This document shows, piece by piece, positions 50,627 to 59,669 of a stretch of 64,000 nucleotides of DNA (the first letter of the stretch is position 1; each line of letters begins with the position of its first letter). The stretch is from Promicromonospora iranensis (GTDB taxonomy: Bacteria > Actinomycetota > Actinomycetes > Actinomycetales > Cellulomonadaceae). The DNA lies in contig NZ_JAJQMN010000002.1 of the NCBI RefSeq assembly GCF_028994775.1, forward strand, positions 310,001-374,000, written 5' to 3'. The position numbers and the translations under genes were made by a program. Under the pieces are notes generated by a model, which was given only the letters and a program-made list of their open reading frames with translations, was not told the DNA's origin and made no database searches.

Positions 50627-53119
50627 CTATTCGGCGGCAGCGGCTGAGGTCAGGATGCCGTGGGCCCGGCCCTTCTTGCCCTCCAGCAGGGCCACGTCGG
50701 CCGTGGCGATCGCCCTCGACGCGGCGGCCGGGACGCCGTCCGCCGGGTCCAGCACCGCGTCCTGCAGCTCCAGCCGGTGCCGGTCGAGGCTCGACGCGCG
50801 ACCGCCCGTCGTCAGGCCCCAGCCGAACGGGAACAGCGGGTCGTAGTCGGCGTCGCCGACGTTCACCACCGGGTCGTCAGCGGACCGCGGCCACGAGACC
50901 GGCAGCCTGCCCGTGAACCGACGCTCACCGAACAGCACGTCGGCCACGCCGTCCCCCTCGGTGCCCGGCAGCCAGGACGCGACGAGCGCGTCGATGGCGC
51001 CGAGCTGTTCGGTGAGGACCTGCGGCCGACCCGACACGACCAGGACCACGCAGGTCTCGATCTCGGCGCACACCCGCTCCACGAGCTCGGCGTCGCCCGG
51101 CTGCAGCGCCATCGACTTCTCCTCGCGGGGCACACCGCCGTCGGCCGGGTCCCAGGCCCACTCGGGCCCCCCGACGTCGCCGTAGCCCTCGGCGTACGGC
51201 GTCTCGCCCACGACGACGACGCCGACGTCGGCCCCGTCCGTCGGTACCGAGGCGTCCTCGCTGAAGGTGACGTCGTCCGCGGCGGCCTCGATGCCCTCGA
51301 GGATCGTGGTGCCCTCGGTGACGTCGCCCGACCAGCCCTGCCAGGTGCCGGTCCAGCCTCCGGCCTGGTTGCCCAGGTCGTCGGCGCTGCGGCCGGCGAC
51401 GTAGATGCTCGCGTCGTCGTCCAGCGGCAGGGCCTGCCCGCTGTTCTTGAGCAGCACCTGGGACTTCGCCACCGCCTTGCGGGCGATCGCACGGTGCCGG
51501 TCCGAGCCGATGTCGTCGGCGTGCGTCCGGTCGGCGAAGGGCTCCTCGAACAGCCCCAGCTCGAACTTGGCGGTGAGGATCCTGGACACTGCGTCGTCGA
51601 TGCGCGCCTCCGACACCGCGCCGTCCCGCACCGCCGCCACCAGCCGCGTGTGGAACCGCTCGAACTGCGACGGCTCCATGAACATGTCCACGCCCGCGTT
51701 CACGCTCGTGACGATCTGCTCGGTGGTGGGCGAGTCGGAGGCGAGCGGAGGGATCTGGTGGATGCCCTGGTAGTCGCTGATGACAAAACCGTCGAAGCCG
51801 TGCTCGTCCTTGAGCCACCCGTTGATCAGCTCGTCGTGGGCGTGCATCTTCACCGGGTTGCCGAGGCCGTCGTCGGTCCAGTCCATGCTGGAGTAGCTGG
51901 GCATGACCGAGCCCACGCCGGCCGCGAGCGCGGCCACGTACGGCGGCAGGTCCACGTCCTCGACGTGGTCGCGGCTCTGCTCGGTGATGCCCTGGTCGAT
52001 CGTGTACTCGCCCTCGCCCGTGCCGTACGCGGTGTCGCCGTCGGCCACGAAGTGCTTGGCCGTCGCGAGCACCGACCGGCTGCTGTCCAGGCGCGTGCCC
52101 TGGAACCCGAGCACGGCCGCCCCGCCGAGCACGCTCGCGAGCGCAGGGTGCTCCCCGAAGGACTCGTAGGTGCGGCCCCAGCGATCGTCGCGCACGACGC
52201 ACAGGCACGGCGCGAACGTCCACGGGATGCCGGTGGCCCTCGTCTCGGTGGCCACCATGCGTCCCGCCCGGGCCACGAGCAGCGGGTCGCGCGTGGCGCC
52301 GAGCCCGATGTTGTGGGGCAGGATCGTGGCACCGTCCAGGTTGCCGTGCCCGTGCACGGAGTCGACGCCGTAGAGCATCGGGATCTGCAGCCGGGTGGCG
52401 AGCGCGCGCTCCTGGAAGCCGTCGATCGCGTCGGCCCAGCCCTCCGGTGTGTTCTGGGCGGGCGTGGAGCCACCGCCGCTGAGGATCGAGCCGAGCCCGA
52501 GCTCCGTGATCACCGCCGGGTCGCCGGCCACGTTGCCGCGCTCGGCCTGCGTCATCTGCCCGGCCTTCTCCGTGAGCGTCATCCGGCTCAGGAGGTCCGC
52601 GACGCGCTCCTCGGTGGGCAGGCGCTCGTTCAGGTAGGGCAGGCCGTGTGCCCGCACGATCACCGTGGGTTCGGCCCTGACGTCCGCGTCGCGCGACTCC
52701 AGCGCGAGGGGGACGGTCTCGGCCGTCTCGCCCGCCGCGGACTCCCGGATGCGGAGGGTGATGGTGCGCTCGGTGCCCGACGGCGCGCCCGCCGGAAACT
52801 GGAGCGTGCCCGAGCCGGCCTCGTAGTCGGCGTCGACGGTGGCCGTTCCGGAACCCGTGCGCCAGTCGACGTCGACCGGTGCGGTGAGGGGCGCGCCGTC
52901 GGCCGCCCGGACCGTGACGGTGACGGTCGCGGTGTGGCCGTCCTCCACGAAGACGACCGGGCCTCCGCTGACGGCCACCTCGGCGTTCGCGGCCGCGGAC
53001 GCCGCTCGCTGGGCCGGGGCGGGTCCGAGCAGGGGTGTCACGGCGAGTGCTGTTGCGGCGAGGAGTGCGGGAACAGTGCGGGCGCGGGGGTTCCGCGCTG
53101 TGCCGTGGATGGCGGACAT
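50627..53119 (-). CDS. secreted GH3 beta-glucosidase with Calx-beta domain
   Basis: 830 residues from ATG 53119 with GAGGA upstream. Signal peptide (about 1-42); Calx-beta-like domain (about 45-150: GGPVVFVEDGHTATVTVTV, GTATVDADYEAGSGTLQF); GH3 N-terminal barrel (LLSRMTLTEKAGQMTQAE, LYGVDSVHGHGNLDGATILPHNIG, ATAKHFVADGD); the nucleophile Asp in GFVISDYQGIHQIPP near residue 448; and the GH3 C-terminal domain (VLLKNSGQALPL, WLPGTEGDGVADVLFG). It removes glucose from the end of cello-oligosaccharides outside the cell. A Calx-beta module in front of GH3 is unusual. Confidence 0.94.
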   Translation of the reverse strand: MSAIHGTARNPRARTVPALLAATALAVTPLLGPAPAQRAASAAANAEVAVSGGPVVFVEDGHTATVTVTVRAADGAPLTAPVDVDWRTGSGTATVDADYEAGSGTLQFPAGAPSGTERTITLRIRESAAGETAETVPLALESRDADVRAEPTVIVRAHGLPYLNERLPTEERVADLLSRMTLTEKAGQMTQAERGNVAGDPAVITELGLGSILSGGGSTPAQNTPEGWADAIDGFQERALATRLQIPMLYGVDSVHGHGNLDGATILPHNIGLGATRDPLLVARAGRMVATETRATGIPWTFAPCLCVVRDDRWGRTYESFGEHPALASVLGGAAVLGFQGTRLDSSRSVLATAKHFVADGDTAYGTGEGEYTIDQGITEQSRDHVEDVDLPPYVAALAAGVGSVMPSYSSMDWTDDGLGNPVKMHAHDELINGWLKDEHGFDGFVISDYQGIHQIPPLASDSPTTEQIVTSVNAGVDMFMEPSQFERFHTRLVAAVRDGAVSEARIDDAVSRILTAKFELGLFEEPFADRTHADDIGSDRHRAIARKAVAKSQVLLKNSGQALPLDDDASIYVAGRSADDLGNQAGGWTGTWQGWSGDVTEGTTILEGIEAAADDVTFSEDASVPTDGADVGVVVVGETPYAEGYGDVGGPEWAWDPADGGVPREEKSMALQPGDAELVERVCAEIETCVVLVVSGRPQVLTEQLGAIDALVASWLPGTEGDGVADVLFGERRFTGRLPVSWPRSADDPVVNVGDADYDPLFPFGWGLTTGGRASSLDRHRLELQDAVLDPADGVPAAASRAIATADVALLEGKKGRAHGILTSAAAAE

Positions 53120-53215
53120 CCTGGGGTTCCTCTCGACCTTGGGAGGTGATTTACCGATCACACACCGGAGTCCGCCCCGGCACAACCCCTGTTGACCAGT
53201 GGATAAGGTGATGCG

Positions 53216-54049
53216 GTGGACCAGGTCGCCCCCTTTGCGCGGATGCTGCGCGCCGACAACCCCGGCCCGATGACGCTCGACGGCACCCGGACGTACGTGC
53301 TGCGTGCGCCCGGGGCGTCAGGCTGTGTGGTGGTGGACCCCGGCCCCGCGCTCGAACCGCACCTCGGCGCGCTGGCGGGGGCCGGCCCGGTGGACCTGGC
53401 GCTCGTGACCCACCGGCACGCCGACCACACCGGCGGACTGGCCCGGTTCCGCGAGCTGACGGGTGCTCCGTCGCGCGGCGCGCTGCCGGAGTTCTGCGCG
53501 GTCGGTGACGACGGCGCGGCCGTCGGGCCGCTGACGGACGGCGAGATCATCAGCGTGGCGGGCCTGCGCGTCGAGGTCCTGGCGACCCCCGGCCACACCG
53601 CCGACTCGGTGTGCCTCGTGGTGTCGGCGCCGGACGAGCCGGCGTCGGGCAGCGTGGTGCTCACCGGTGACACGGTGCTGGGGCGCGGCACCACCGTCCT
53701 GGCCGAGCCCGACGGCGCGCTGGGGGACTACCTGGCCTCGCTCGACCGGCTGAGCGCGCTGGACCTGCCCGGCCCCGTCCTGGGCCTGCCCGGGCACGGC
53801 CCGGTGATCCCGGACCTCGGCGCGGCGGTGCGTGCGTATCGCGAGCACCGCCTGGAGCGGCTGGACCAGGTGCGCACGGCACTCGCGACCCTGGGCACGC
53901 GGGCGCCCGGTGCCGGGGAGCCGCTCCCCGACGAGCTCCTGGACGCGGTGACCGGCGTGGTCTACGCCGACGTCGACCCGTCGGTGCTGCCCGCGGCCCG
54001 GTCGTCGGTCCGCGCGCAGCTGGGCTACCTGGGGGCGACGCTGACCTGA
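53216..54049 (+). CDS. MBL-fold metallohydrolase (LACTB2-like)
   Basis: 277 residues from GTG 53216. Metal-binding motif LVTHRHADHTGGLARF (HxHxDH), further ligands in LATPGHTADSVCLVVS and VLTGDTVLGRGTTV, and a late His in GHGPVIPDLGAAV. The C-terminal winged-helix-like region (REHRLERLDQVRTAL, VTGVVYADVDPSVLPAA) is the LACTB2 type, which in animals cleaves RNA; bacterial members have varied or unknown substrates. It ends 4 bp from the convergent GNAT gene. Confidence 0.9.
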   Translation: MDQVAPFARMLRADNPGPMTLDGTRTYVLRAPGASGCVVVDPGPALEPHLGALAGAGPVDLALVTHRHADHTGGLARFRELTGAPSRGALPEFCAVGDDGAAVGPLTDGEIISVAGLRVEVLATPGHTADSVCLVVSAPDEPASGSVVLTGDTVLGRGTTVLAEPDGALGDYLASLDRLSALDLPGPVLGLPGHGPVIPDLGAAVRAYREHRLERLDQVRTALATLGTRAPGAGEPLPDELLDAVTGVVYADVDPSVLPAARSSVRAQLGYLGATLT

Positions 54050-54053
54050 CCGG

Positions 54054-55220
54054 TCAGAGGGGTTTGCCGAGGAACAGGAGCACGGCGCTGTCCGGGTCGT
54101 GCGGCGGGTACGGCAGCACCGGCCGGTAACCGAGCTTCACGTAGAGACGCAGCGCCTCCGGCTGCCGGGTGCCCGTGCCGAGATAGAGCGCGCGGCCGCC
54201 CCGGCTCCGGGCCTCGGCCTCGGTCTGCCGGACCAGGGTCGTCGCGACACCCGCGCGCCGTGCGGCCGGGTCCACGAAGACGGTCCGCATCTCGAAGCCG
54301 CGCGTGTCCCGAGCGCCGGAGGAGCCGCCGGCGACGAGCCCGGCGACGCCGCGCAAGGGATCAGCCGCGAGATGTTCCGGCCCCACCTGAGCCGCCGCGA
54401 CCGTGGCACAGCCGACGGGGCGCCCGTCCAAGGTCGCCAGGAACGTCGCCAGGGCGGAGCGCCCGCGCTCCGCGTCGACGACGTCGTGGCCGCCGCGCCG
54501 CTCGACGTCGCGCACCAGCTCGGGATAGCGCTCCTGGTGGAAGGCCCACATGGCGCGCCGGAGGGTGGCGGCGTCGGGGTCGTCCCAGGGCACCTCGCGG
54601 ATCTGCGGGGCGGGGGTCTCGACAGGCTCGACCAGCGAATGTGGTGCGGCCAGCGGTGCAGGGTCGCCGTCCGTGGGTCGATCCTGCCGGGATCCGGAAC
54701 CGAGGTACTTGCCGAAGCACCGCGACCCGGGCTCGTCCGAGAACACCCCGAACGGCTCGACCGGGTCGTAGCCCAGGCGCAGGTACAACCCCAGCGACTC
54801 GGGCTGCATGAGCCCGCTCTCCAGGATCAGGTGCCGCACGCCGGCGGCGCGTGCGACGTCCTCGGCCGCGGACATCAGGGTGCGGGACAGCCCACGCCCC
54901 CGGTGCCCTGGCGCCACGTACACGCGCTTGACCTCGGCCGTCCCCTCGGGGTGCCGGCCGCCCTGGTAGTCGTCGCGCCCCGACAGGTCGCGCAGAGCAG
55001 CATGTCCGGCCGGCTCGCCGCCCACCCGCAGCAGCAGGGTCGCGAACACGTTGGACGGGTCGACCTGATCGCGCGGGTCGGGGCCGGTCGCCGGGGGCCT
55101 GCCCGGCTCCGCGTACCGCACGTCGATCTCCTGCTGCTGCTCGGCACGCAGGCGGACGGCGTCGGCGTGGTCCCAGCCCACCCTCTCGACGGTGATACCC
55201 GCGAGGACCTCAGCGGCCAT
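54054..55220 (-). CDS. tandem two-domain GNAT acetyltransferase
   Basis: 388 residues with two GNAT domains: residues 1-180 (FATLLLRVGGEPAGHAALRDL, KRVYVAPGHRGRGLSRTLM, GLYLRLGYDPVEPFG) and 215-388 (SALATFLATLDGRPVGCATVAAA, MRTVFVDPAARRAGVATTLV, LRLYVKLGYRPVLPYPPHD). The linker contains SLVEPVETP, which is the translation of a dispersed palindrome copy lying in frame at 54614-54637. It transfers acetyl groups; acceptor unknown. It follows purQ by 27 bp on the same strand and may be co-transcribed with purS-purQ. Confidence 0.9.
   Translation of the reverse strand: MAAEVLAGITVERVGWDHADAVRLRAEQQQEIDVRYAEPGRPPATGPDPRDQVDPSNVFATLLLRVGGEPAGHAALRDLSGRDDYQGGRHPEGTAEVKRVYVAPGHRGRGLSRTLMSAAEDVARAAGVRHLILESGLMQPESLGLYLRLGYDPVEPFGVFSDEPGSRCFGKYLGSGSRQDRPTDGDPAPLAAPHSLVEPVETPAPQIREVPWDDPDAATLRRAMWAFHQERYPELVRDVERRGGHDVVDAERGRSALATFLATLDGRPVGCATVAAAQVGPEHLAADPLRGVAGLVAGGSSGARDTRGFEMRTVFVDPAARRAGVATTLVRQTEAEARSRGGRALYLGTGTRQPEALRLYVKLGYRPVLPYPPHDPDSAVLLFLGKPL
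54614..54637. repeat. dispersed palindrome half inside the GNAT gene
   Basis: This segment carries the same core as the intergenic copies (GGTCTCGACAGGCTCGACCA, one base changed) but as a single arm, in frame between the two GNAT domains. Confidence 0.75.
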
Positions 55221-55247
55221 GCACGCCTGCCCGGACCGGACCGACGG

Positions 55248-55997
55248 TCACGCGTGGACCAGCGAGGACAGCACGGACGTGAAGAACGTCAGTCCGTCGA
55301 CGCCGGCGCGCGGCCCTTCGGCGGAGGCCGGGCCGAAGCCGCGCTCGACCGCGTGCTCGGGGTGTGGCATGAGCCCGACCACGTTGCCGCGGTCGTTGGT
55401 GATGCCCGCGATGTCGCGGCGGGAGCCGTTCGGGTTCCAGCCGTCGTAGCGGAACACGACGCGGCCCTCGCCCTCGAGCTCGTCGAGCGTGCGCTCGTCG
55501 GCCACGAACTGACCGTCCTGGTTCTTCAGCGGGATCTTGATCTGCTGCCCGCGGCGGAACTCGTTGGTCCAGGCCGTCCGCGCGTTCTCGACGATGAGCG
55601 ACTGCTCCCGGCACACGAAGTGCAGGTGGTCGTTCTTGACCATCGAGCCGGGCAGCAGGTGCGCCTCGGTCAGGACCTGGAAGCCGTTGCAGATGCCGAG
55701 CACCGGCATGCCGCCGTTGGCGGCGTCGACCACCGCTGCCATCGCGGGGGCGAACCGGCTGATGGCGCCCGCGCGCAGGTAGTCACCGTAGGAGAAGCCG
55801 CCGGGCAGCACCACGGCGTCGACGTCCTGCAGCGACGCGTCGGCGTGCCACAGCGACACGGCCTCGGCACCGGCCAGGCGGACGGCGCGCGCCGCGTCAC
55901 GGTCGTCGAGCGTGCCAGGGAACGTGATGACGCCGATGCGGGCGCCCTCGATCCCGGGCACCGACGTGGCGGCCGGCGTCGGCTCGATGGCCGACAT
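55248..55997 (-). CDS. purQ: phosphoribosylformylglycinamidine synthase, glutaminase subunit
   Basis: 249 residues. Class I glutamine amidotransferase: [43 protein letters not shown], the nucleophile Cys in [22 protein letters not shown], and the His-Glu pair in [13 protein letters not shown]. It supplies ammonia to PurL. Start ATG 55997 shares one base with the purS stop (TGATG), so they are coupled. The first 18 residues form a short extension. Confidence 0.96.
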   Translation of the reverse strand: MSAIEPTPAATSVPGIEGARIGVITFPGTLDDRDAARAVRLAGAEAVSLWHADASLQDVDAVVLPGGFSYGDYLRAGAISRFAPAMAAVVDAANGGMPVLGICNGFQVLTEAHLLPGSMVKNDHLHFVCREQSLIVENARTAWTNEFRRGQQIKIPLKNQDGQFVADERTLDELEGEGRVVFRYDGWNPNGSRRDIAGITNDRGNVVGLMPHPEHAVERGFGPASAEGPRAGVDGLTFFTSVLSSLVHA

Positions 55998-56293
55998 CAG
56001 GCACTCACCGGCGCGCCGCTCGCCTCACCGGCGACGTCGGCGTCCTCGGTGGCCTCCGTGACGGAGACCACGTCCTCGATCACCGGGTTGGACAGCAGGG
56101 TGGCTGCGGCTTCCTGTGCCGCCGCGAGGATCTCGGGCGTCACTTCACCGTCCACCTCGAGCTCGAACCGCTTGCCCTGACGCACACCGGAGAACTGGGT
56201 GAAGCCGAGGCGCGGCAGCGCTCCGACCACAGCCTTGCCCTGGGGGTCCAGGATCTCGGGCTTGGGCATGACCTCGACGACAACGCGTCCCAC
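55997..56293 (-). CDS. purS: phosphoribosylformylglycinamidine synthase subunit PurS
   Basis: 98 residues. PurS motif: [28 protein letters not shown] and [17 protein letters not shown]. The family normally ends near residue 82; here a 16-residue acidic tail follows ([19 protein letters not shown]). PurS bridges PurL and PurQ in the small-PurL complex. It leads the purS-purQ pair and diverges from the membrane gene at 56474. Confidence 0.96.
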   Translation of the reverse strand: MGRVVVEVMPKPEILDPQGKAVVGALPRLGFTQFSGVRQGKRFELEVDGEVTPEILAAAQEAAATLLSNPVIEDVVSVTEATEDADVAGEASGAPVSA

Positions 56294-56473
56294 GAAGGCT
56301 CCTTGCTGACAGGCGGAAAGTGCGACGGGAATTCCGGGGAGAGTCTACTTGTGCGGCGGTGTGCCCCGCTGTCCCCGCCCGATGAGAGGACTCTCATCCG
56401 CTTCTCCTCGGATCCTCATCACGTTTCAGCATGGTTAGTCTGATCCGATCCGACCTTTTTGAGGAGAATCACC

Positions 56474-57247
56474 GTGCGCAGCAGAGTCGCCGCCGCCCTG
56501 GGACTGAACCACCGGCCGGTCGCCGGCATGTTCGCGATGACCATGTCCGTCACGCTCGGCCTCGGCCTCCTCTACCTGACGCACTCGTTCCTCGGGGTCC
56601 CCGACTGGAAGGGTTTCCGGTTCGGCAAGGATCGCGCCGTACCCGAGATGATCGGGTACGTGTTCACGGCCTGGGCGTCCGGGCTGGCCCTCTATCTCGC
56701 CGCCACGCAGCGGCAGGCTGTCCTGGCCGCCTGGTCGGCGGTCTTCGCGGTGCTGCTCGCCGACGACTACTTCATGCTGCACGAGCGGATGGGCACCGTG
56801 ATCCACGGGACGTTCGGCCTCCCGCACCCCTACGGACAGCCGCTCGGCGAGATCGGGTGGTTCGGCATGGTCGGGATCGTGCTCCTGACCGCCCTCGCGA
56901 TCGGGCACCGGTTCGCGACGCCGGTGTGGCGGGCCACCTCACGCGTGCTGACCCTGCTGCTCGGGCTGCTCGTGCTGTGCGGGGTGGTGATCGACGCGCT
57001 GCACATGCTCGTCGCCCACGTCGAGCCGTGGAACGTCCTCGTCACCGCGCTGGAGGACGGCGGCGAGCTCGTGGTCCTCGCCGTCGTCCTCACGTTTCTC
57101 TACGGTCTGGCCTTCTGCGACCACCGGCCGACGCCGGAGACGCTGACACTGGTGCGACGCAGGAGGCCGCACGCCGGCGCGGCCCGGACGGCCGGACGGG
57201 GACGGGCCGACCTCACACCGTCAGGTACTGGTCCGCCCAGGCGCTGA
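56474..57247 (+). CDS. multi-pass membrane protein, unknown
   Basis: 257 residues from GTG 56474 with GAGGAG 8 nt upstream (an earlier TTG has none). Six to seven hydrophobic helices: MFAMTMSVTLGLGLLYLTHSFL, IGYVFTAWASGLALYLAA, VLAAWSAVFAVLLADDYFML, FGMVGIVLLTALAIGH, VLTLLLGLLVLCGVVIDAL and LVVLAVVLTFLYGLAFCD. DDYFMLHERMG and DALHMLVAHVEPW carry conserved-looking His and Asp residues within or near the membrane. I do not recognise the family. The C-terminal tail is basic. It overlaps the convergent hydrolase by 35 bp. Confidence 0.8.
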   Translation: MRSRVAAALGLNHRPVAGMFAMTMSVTLGLGLLYLTHSFLGVPDWKGFRFGKDRAVPEMIGYVFTAWASGLALYLAATQRQAVLAAWSAVFAVLLADDYFMLHERMGTVIHGTFGLPHPYGQPLGEIGWFGMVGIVLLTALAIGHRFATPVWRATSRVLTLLLGLLVLCGVVIDALHMLVAHVEPWNVLVTALEDGGELVVLAVVLTFLYGLAFCDHRPTPETLTLVRRRRPHAGAARTAGRGRADLTPSGTGPPRR

Positions 57248-57971
57248 TGATGCGGGCGGCGCGCTTGGCCTGGCCAGGTGCGGTGAGCAGGTGGTCGGCG
57301 CCCTCGAGGGACACGAACGAGCGCGGGTGCCGTGCCTCCTGAAAGATCTCCCCGGCGTTCGAGATGTCCACCGTGCTGTCCGTCGGCGAGTGCATCACCA
57401 GCAGCGGCGAGCCCATCTCGCGGATCTTCGACCGGAGGTCGGCCCGGCGTACGTCCTCGACGAAGTGCCGCTTCAAGGTCAGCGCCCGGCCGCCCACCAT
57501 CCACTGGGCGTGGCCGTCGGCGAACACGCGGTCCAGCACGGCGTCGTAGTTGTGCTCCGCGTGGCGCGGCTCGACCGGGGCGCCGATCGTCGCGACCGCC
57601 TGCACACCAGGGATGTCCCCCGCGGCAGCGATCGCGGCGGCACCACCGAACGAGTGCCCCACGAGAAGGTGGACCGGGCGGCCCTGGTCGGCCATGAACC
57701 GGGCCGCCTGCACGGTGTCCGCGACCTTGTGCGTGAAGGACCCGTCGCCCCAGTCGCCCTCGGAGTCACCGAGGCCGAGGTTGTCGAACCGGAGCATCCC
57801 GATGCCCTCGGAGCTCAGCTGCTTGCAGATCCGGGCCGCGGCGGGCGAGTCCTTGCCCAGCGTGAACCCGTGGGAGAACACTCCCCAGCCGCGCACCTCG
57901 CCGTCGGGCAGATCGACGATGCCCGCGAGGCGTGGCCCCGATGTGCTCTCGAACGTGACGCGCTCAGCCAC
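57213..57971 (-). CDS. alpha/beta hydrolase (dienelactone/osmoprotectant-type)
   Basis: 252 residues from GTG 57971, with GGGGGAG 5 nt upstream. Signatures: GWGVFSHGFTLGKDSPAAARI, LRFDNLGLGDSEGDWGDGSFT, the nucleophile in LLVGHSFGGAAAIAAAGD, Asp in VMHSPTDSTVDISN and His in GADHLLTAPGQ. This is the family often fused to an OsmC domain in other bacteria; here it stands alone. Substrate unknown; cytoplasmic. Confidence 0.9.
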   Translation of the reverse strand: MAERVTFESTSGPRLAGIVDLPDGEVRGWGVFSHGFTLGKDSPAAARICKQLSSEGIGMLRFDNLGLGDSEGDWGDGSFTHKVADTVQAARFMADQGRPVHLLVGHSFGGAAAIAAAGDIPGVQAVATIGAPVEPRHAEHNYDAVLDRVFADGHAQWMVGGRALTLKRHFVEDVRRADLRSKIREMGSPLLVMHSPTDSTVDISNAGEIFQEARHPRSFVSLEGADHLLTAPGQAKRAARIISAWADQYLTV

Positions 57972-58032
57972 GACCACTCCCCCTGTCGACAGGGGGCGAT
58001 ATTAACGCCACCCACGTTTCCTGGAGATGACG

Positions 58033-58102
58033 GAGGGGCAGGGCCACAGCCCCGCGCTGTGACCCTGCCCCTCGTGCCGGGCCGCCGTTCCGGGCGGCCG
58101 GC
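58033..58102 (-). terminator. GH6 terminator (two hairpins)
   Basis: First hairpin: arms 58033-58050 and 58056-58073 (18 bp, one mismatch). Second: CCGGGCCGCC with GGGCGGCCGG within 58076-58102. Both lie just past the GH6 stop. Confidence 0.75.
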
Positions 58103-58120
58103 TCAGCCCCCGACCCGCTC

Positions 58121-59524
58121 CTAGCCGATGGCCGGGTAGGCGTTACGGACCAGCATCTCGAACTGCGCCTGGAACCAGTGGCCCGACAGCGGCGCGTCCG
58201 CGAGAGCTCCCGTGTAGTTTCCGCCCAGCTCGCTGGACTGGTAGGTCGGGTCGCACATGCGGTCGAGGCGCTTGCCCTCGTCGTTCGGGATCTCGACCGA
58301 CGAGCCGTCCGACTCGCCCGGGGGCTTGACCCACACGAAGGCGTCGAGGTGCGACTCGGGGTAGCCCGACGGCGTCACCGTCGGCCGTTCACCGATGCCC
58401 GCGCCGGACGGGTTGCACCAGGCGCCGCGGTGGTTCCGGCGGTCCACCTTGGACTCGTTCACGTAGGTGTTGAGGTCGGTGGAGGTGCTCACCGCCGTCG
58501 GCCGGGCCGAGCCGCCCCAACCGTTGCGCGACGTGTCGATCAGCATGCCGATGCTCGCCGGCGCGCCCTGAGCGACCATCAGGTCGTAGAGGTGTGCCGT
58601 CCAGTCGACCTCGTCGAAGTCCGGGTTCCACTCGAACCAGCCGGCCGACTTGACCTGGCCGCTGCCGACCTGGAGGTCGGGGTTGGGCAGGAACGGCTCC
58701 TCCAGCGGCGTGGTGTTCGCGGTGTTCGTGACGAACCCGGACACGGCGTCCCAGCCGTAGGTGCTGCCCTCGATGACTCCTGCGAACTCCTGCGCGGCAC
58801 CGCTGGAGTTGTTGGGCCAGCCGAGCCAGCCCGAGTGCGCGGCGTCGATGTAGGAGTAGACGTTGCCGACCTCGTACAGCTCCGTGATGGCGTACTGCAC
58901 TCCCTCGCGGTAGTACGGCGCCGAGGTGACGCAGTCCGGGTCGGACTGGTTGGTCACGAGGTTCGGCAGCGAGTCCGGCTCGATGGTGGCGACGATCCGC
59001 AGGTTCTCGTACTCCGGCTGGTTCAGCAGCGCGGCGATCGGGTCGATGTACTCGGTCTTGTACCGCTGCATCCCCTCCGCGCTGGCCGGCAGCTCACCGT
59101 TGGACGCCAGGGCGTGGCAGTCCCGGCCCGGCAGGTCGTAGATGACCAGGTTGAACACCAGAGGTGCGCCACCGGACTGGGCGACCGCCTGGTCGAGGTG
59201 CCATTCCAGGCCGTGCTGCCGCTCGGTGCCCTCGATGGCCGCGATCCGGTCCATCCAGACCGATGTCGGCTCGTCGGCGATGGCCCGCATGTCTGCGGCC
59301 ACGCCGGGATCGCTGACCTGGTCGGCGGCCGCGTCGACCGACGCCGACCAGTCCGGGTTGACGTACTGTCCGGCCCCGACGAACGGGTTGTCCTCGAGCG
59401 CGACGGCCGGCGCACTCACGGCGACCAGCGCGGGGGCGGCGAGGAGTGCGCCGACCGCTGTCGCCGCCACGGTGCGTGACCTGCGTGGGGACGTGCCGCG
59501 TGAGCGGCGTTGTGCTGTGAACAC
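58121..59524 (-). CDS. secreted GH6 cellulase (cellobiohydrolase/endoglucanase)
   Basis: 467 residues from GTG 59524, which has GGAGG 5 nt upstream; ATG 59536 is possible but would overlap that site. Signal peptide to about residue 37 (VGALLAAPALVAVSAPAVA). One GH6 domain fills the rest: QYVNPDWSASVDAA, FNLVIYDLPGRDCHALASNGEL, RIVATIEPDSLPNLVTNQ with the catalytic Asp, SYIDAAHSGWLGWPNN, LIDTSRNGWGG and FVWVKPPGESDGS. It cuts cellulose from inside or from the non-reducing end. There is no cellulose-binding module, unusual for a secreted GH6. Confidence 0.95.
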   Translation of the reverse strand: MFTAQRRSRGTSPRRSRTVAATAVGALLAAPALVAVSAPAVALEDNPFVGAGQYVNPDWSASVDAAADQVSDPGVAADMRAIADEPTSVWMDRIAAIEGTERQHGLEWHLDQAVAQSGGAPLVFNLVIYDLPGRDCHALASNGELPASAEGMQRYKTEYIDPIAALLNQPEYENLRIVATIEPDSLPNLVTNQSDPDCVTSAPYYREGVQYAITELYEVGNVYSYIDAAHSGWLGWPNNSSGAAQEFAGVIEGSTYGWDAVSGFVTNTANTTPLEEPFLPNPDLQVGSGQVKSAGWFEWNPDFDEVDWTAHLYDLMVAQGAPASIGMLIDTSRNGWGGSARPTAVSTSTDLNTYVNESKVDRRNHRGAWCNPSGAGIGERPTVTPSGYPESHLDAFVWVKPPGESDGSSVEIPNDEGKRLDRMCDPTYQSSELGGNYTGALADAPLSGHWFQAQFEMLVRNAYPAIG

Positions 59525-59653
59525 GGTGACCTCCATTGGCCGTACCGAGCGCGTACCGCACCGGCTCGAGGCCGAGCGACGACACGCGCACCGCGGCGGC
59601 TCGTTCCGCCGTGGCATGTCGCAACTTTGCCTATCCTTGTGCTCCGGCAGAAC

Positions 59654-59669
59654 CGTCTTAAACGATTAG
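59654..59669. promoter_or_regulatory. LacI-type operator-like sequence ahead of GH6
   Basis: TCTTAAACGATTAG has the LacI-family core TAA-x-CG-x-TTA, and lies 130 bp upstream of GH6, overlapping the lacI-type gene's stop codon. Confidence 0.4.
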
